Below are positions 6,531 through 6,977 of a stretch of DNA of 6,977 bases, piece after piece. Every line of letters starts with the position of its first letter. The stretch's first letter is position 1. Origin of the DNA: Actinomycetes bacterium. Its GTDB lineage: Bacteria > Actinomycetota > Actinomycetes > Actinomycetales > JAJYRW01. Made by a program: the position numbers and the translations under genes. The notes below the pieces were generated by a model that made no database searches, was not told the DNA's origin, and worked only from the letters and a program-made list of their open reading frames with translations. The stretch lies in NCBI GenBank assembly GCA_021793895.1, contig JAJYRW010000070.1:1-6977 (forward strand), written 5' to 3'.

Positions 6531-6562
6531 TGATAGCAAACTGTTATAGAGCGATGCTATTA
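6531..6562. promoter_or_regulatory. Inverted repeat in the epimerase/lactonase divergent region
   Basis: TGATAGCA (6531-6538) and TGCTATTA (6555-6562) are inverted with 7 of 8 bases matching, around a 16-nt spacer. On the - strand the spacer contains TATAAC (complement of 6543-6548), a fair -10 box for the epimerase gene, but its -35 (TCCTTC) is poor. The arrangement could be an operator around a promoter. The whole 156-bp gap (6460-6615) has no other convincing signal. Confidence 0.3.
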
Positions 6563-6615
6563 CCTGAAGGAAAGGCCCCAGCGGCGGGGAAACCAACGCG
6601 TTCTAAAGTGGAGTT

Positions 6616-6977
6616 ATGCCCCTGCACCAAATTTTCGTGGGAACCTACAGTGCCTCCTCCGCACCGGCGGGCCGCGGGAAGGGCATCTACACCCTCACCG
6701 TCGATAGCGACGCAAAAACCTTTGGAACGCCGCAACTAGTCGCAGAAATCGAATCTGGCTCCTGGCTGCTGCGCCACCCCAGCGCGCCAGTTTTATGGGC
6801 CGCGCGCGAGGAACCCGCGGGCTCAGTCGCCGCTTTTAAAATTAAGGACGACGCCACGCTGGCCCCGCTTCCCTCTTCCGATATCTCCACTGGCGCGGGC
6901 AGCCCCTGCCACCTGGCAATTACCCCGGCCGGGGACCGGCTGATCGCCTCTTCTTATGGCGATGGCGCGGTAAGCGA
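6616..6977 (+). CDS. Lactonase, 6-phosphogluconolactonase type (beta-propeller, partial)
   Basis: The first 120 residues of a gene that runs off the right edge are visible. HQIFVGTYS (4-12), GKGIYTLTVD (21-30), ARxEPxGSVAAF (63-74) and GAGSPCHLAITPAGDRL (93-109) followed by SSYGDGAVS are the characteristic opening blades of the PF10282 lactonase family, seven-bladed propellers that include E. coli YbhE/Pgl. Such enzymes open 6-phosphogluconolactone in the oxidative pentose phosphate pathway, though some members use other sugar lactones. An in-frame TAA at 6604 makes ATG 6616 the only sensible start. There is just a weak GTGGAG beside it, and a TAAAGT (6604-6609) that could act as -10 for a leaderless message. 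No signal peptide is seen, so it is cytoplasmic. The missing part would hold the remaining propeller blades. Confidence 0.85.
   Translation, partial: MPLHQIFVGTYSASSAPAGRGKGIYTLTVDSDAKTFGTPQLVAEIESGSWLLRHPSAPVLWAAREEPAGSVAAFKIKDDATLAPLPSSDISTGAGSPCHLAITPAGDRLIASSYGDGAVS

Noticed and set aside
5947..6549. 200-codon open frame on the + strand inside the epimerase region
   Set aside because: It is antisense to a clearly conserved aldose epimerase; its composition (rich in Pro, Arg, His and Gly) is that of a shadow frame.
1..6977. CRISPR arrays, tRNA or rRNA genes, insertion sequences, attachment sites
   Set aside because: No regularly spaced repeats, tRNA-like cloverleafs, transposase sequences or terminal inverted repeats were seen on either strand.

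Overview
The window is a sugar-uptake and catabolism locus, most probably for L-arabinose and related aldoses, from a Gram-positive, moderately GC-rich bacterium. An actinobacterium fits best. This rests on the lipoprotein-type binding protein with a Cys lipobox, GTG starts and overall protein style; the genus cannot be told from the sequence alone.

Layout, left to right. Positions 1-119 are the last 38 codons of an L-arabinose isomerase (araA, + strand). A GC-rich 3' untranslated stretch follows and ends in a strong intrinsic terminator (246-283). Positions 284-529 are a non-coding leader packed with small inverted repeats built on the hexamer CTTTCG and a TTGACA -35 element. It leads into a DeoR/GlpR-family regulator (about 530-1333, +). 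An 88-bp gap with hairpins and another CTTTCG-type site precedes a complete three-gene ABC importer on the same strand: a ChvE-like lipoprotein sugar-binding protein (1422-2573), a tandem-domain ATPase MmsA/GguA (2668-4197) and a permease MmsB/GguB (4201-5382). A stable hairpin sits between the binding-protein and ATPase genes, and two hairpins close the operon. Convergent to it, on the - strand, is an aldose 1-epimerase (5497-6459). Divergent from that gene and running off the right edge is a partial beta-propeller lactonase of the 6-phosphogluconolactonase type (6616-6977).

How the parts fit together: the importer brings in free monosaccharides, the epimerase interconverts their anomers, and AraA starts intracellular L-arabinose breakdown. 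The lactonase would serve an oxidative or pentose-phosphate branch. The DeoR-type protein, between araA and the importer and next to clustered CTTTCG palindromes, is the obvious candidate local regulator, probably responding to a phosphorylated sugar. The individual genes are recognisable members of known families. The parts worth a second look are regulatory: the shared candidate operator, the DeoR-type rather than AraC/AraR/LacI-type control, the intercistronic hairpin and a paired motif in the araA 3' region. I see no CRISPR array, tRNA, rRNA, mobile element or clearly novel protein system.
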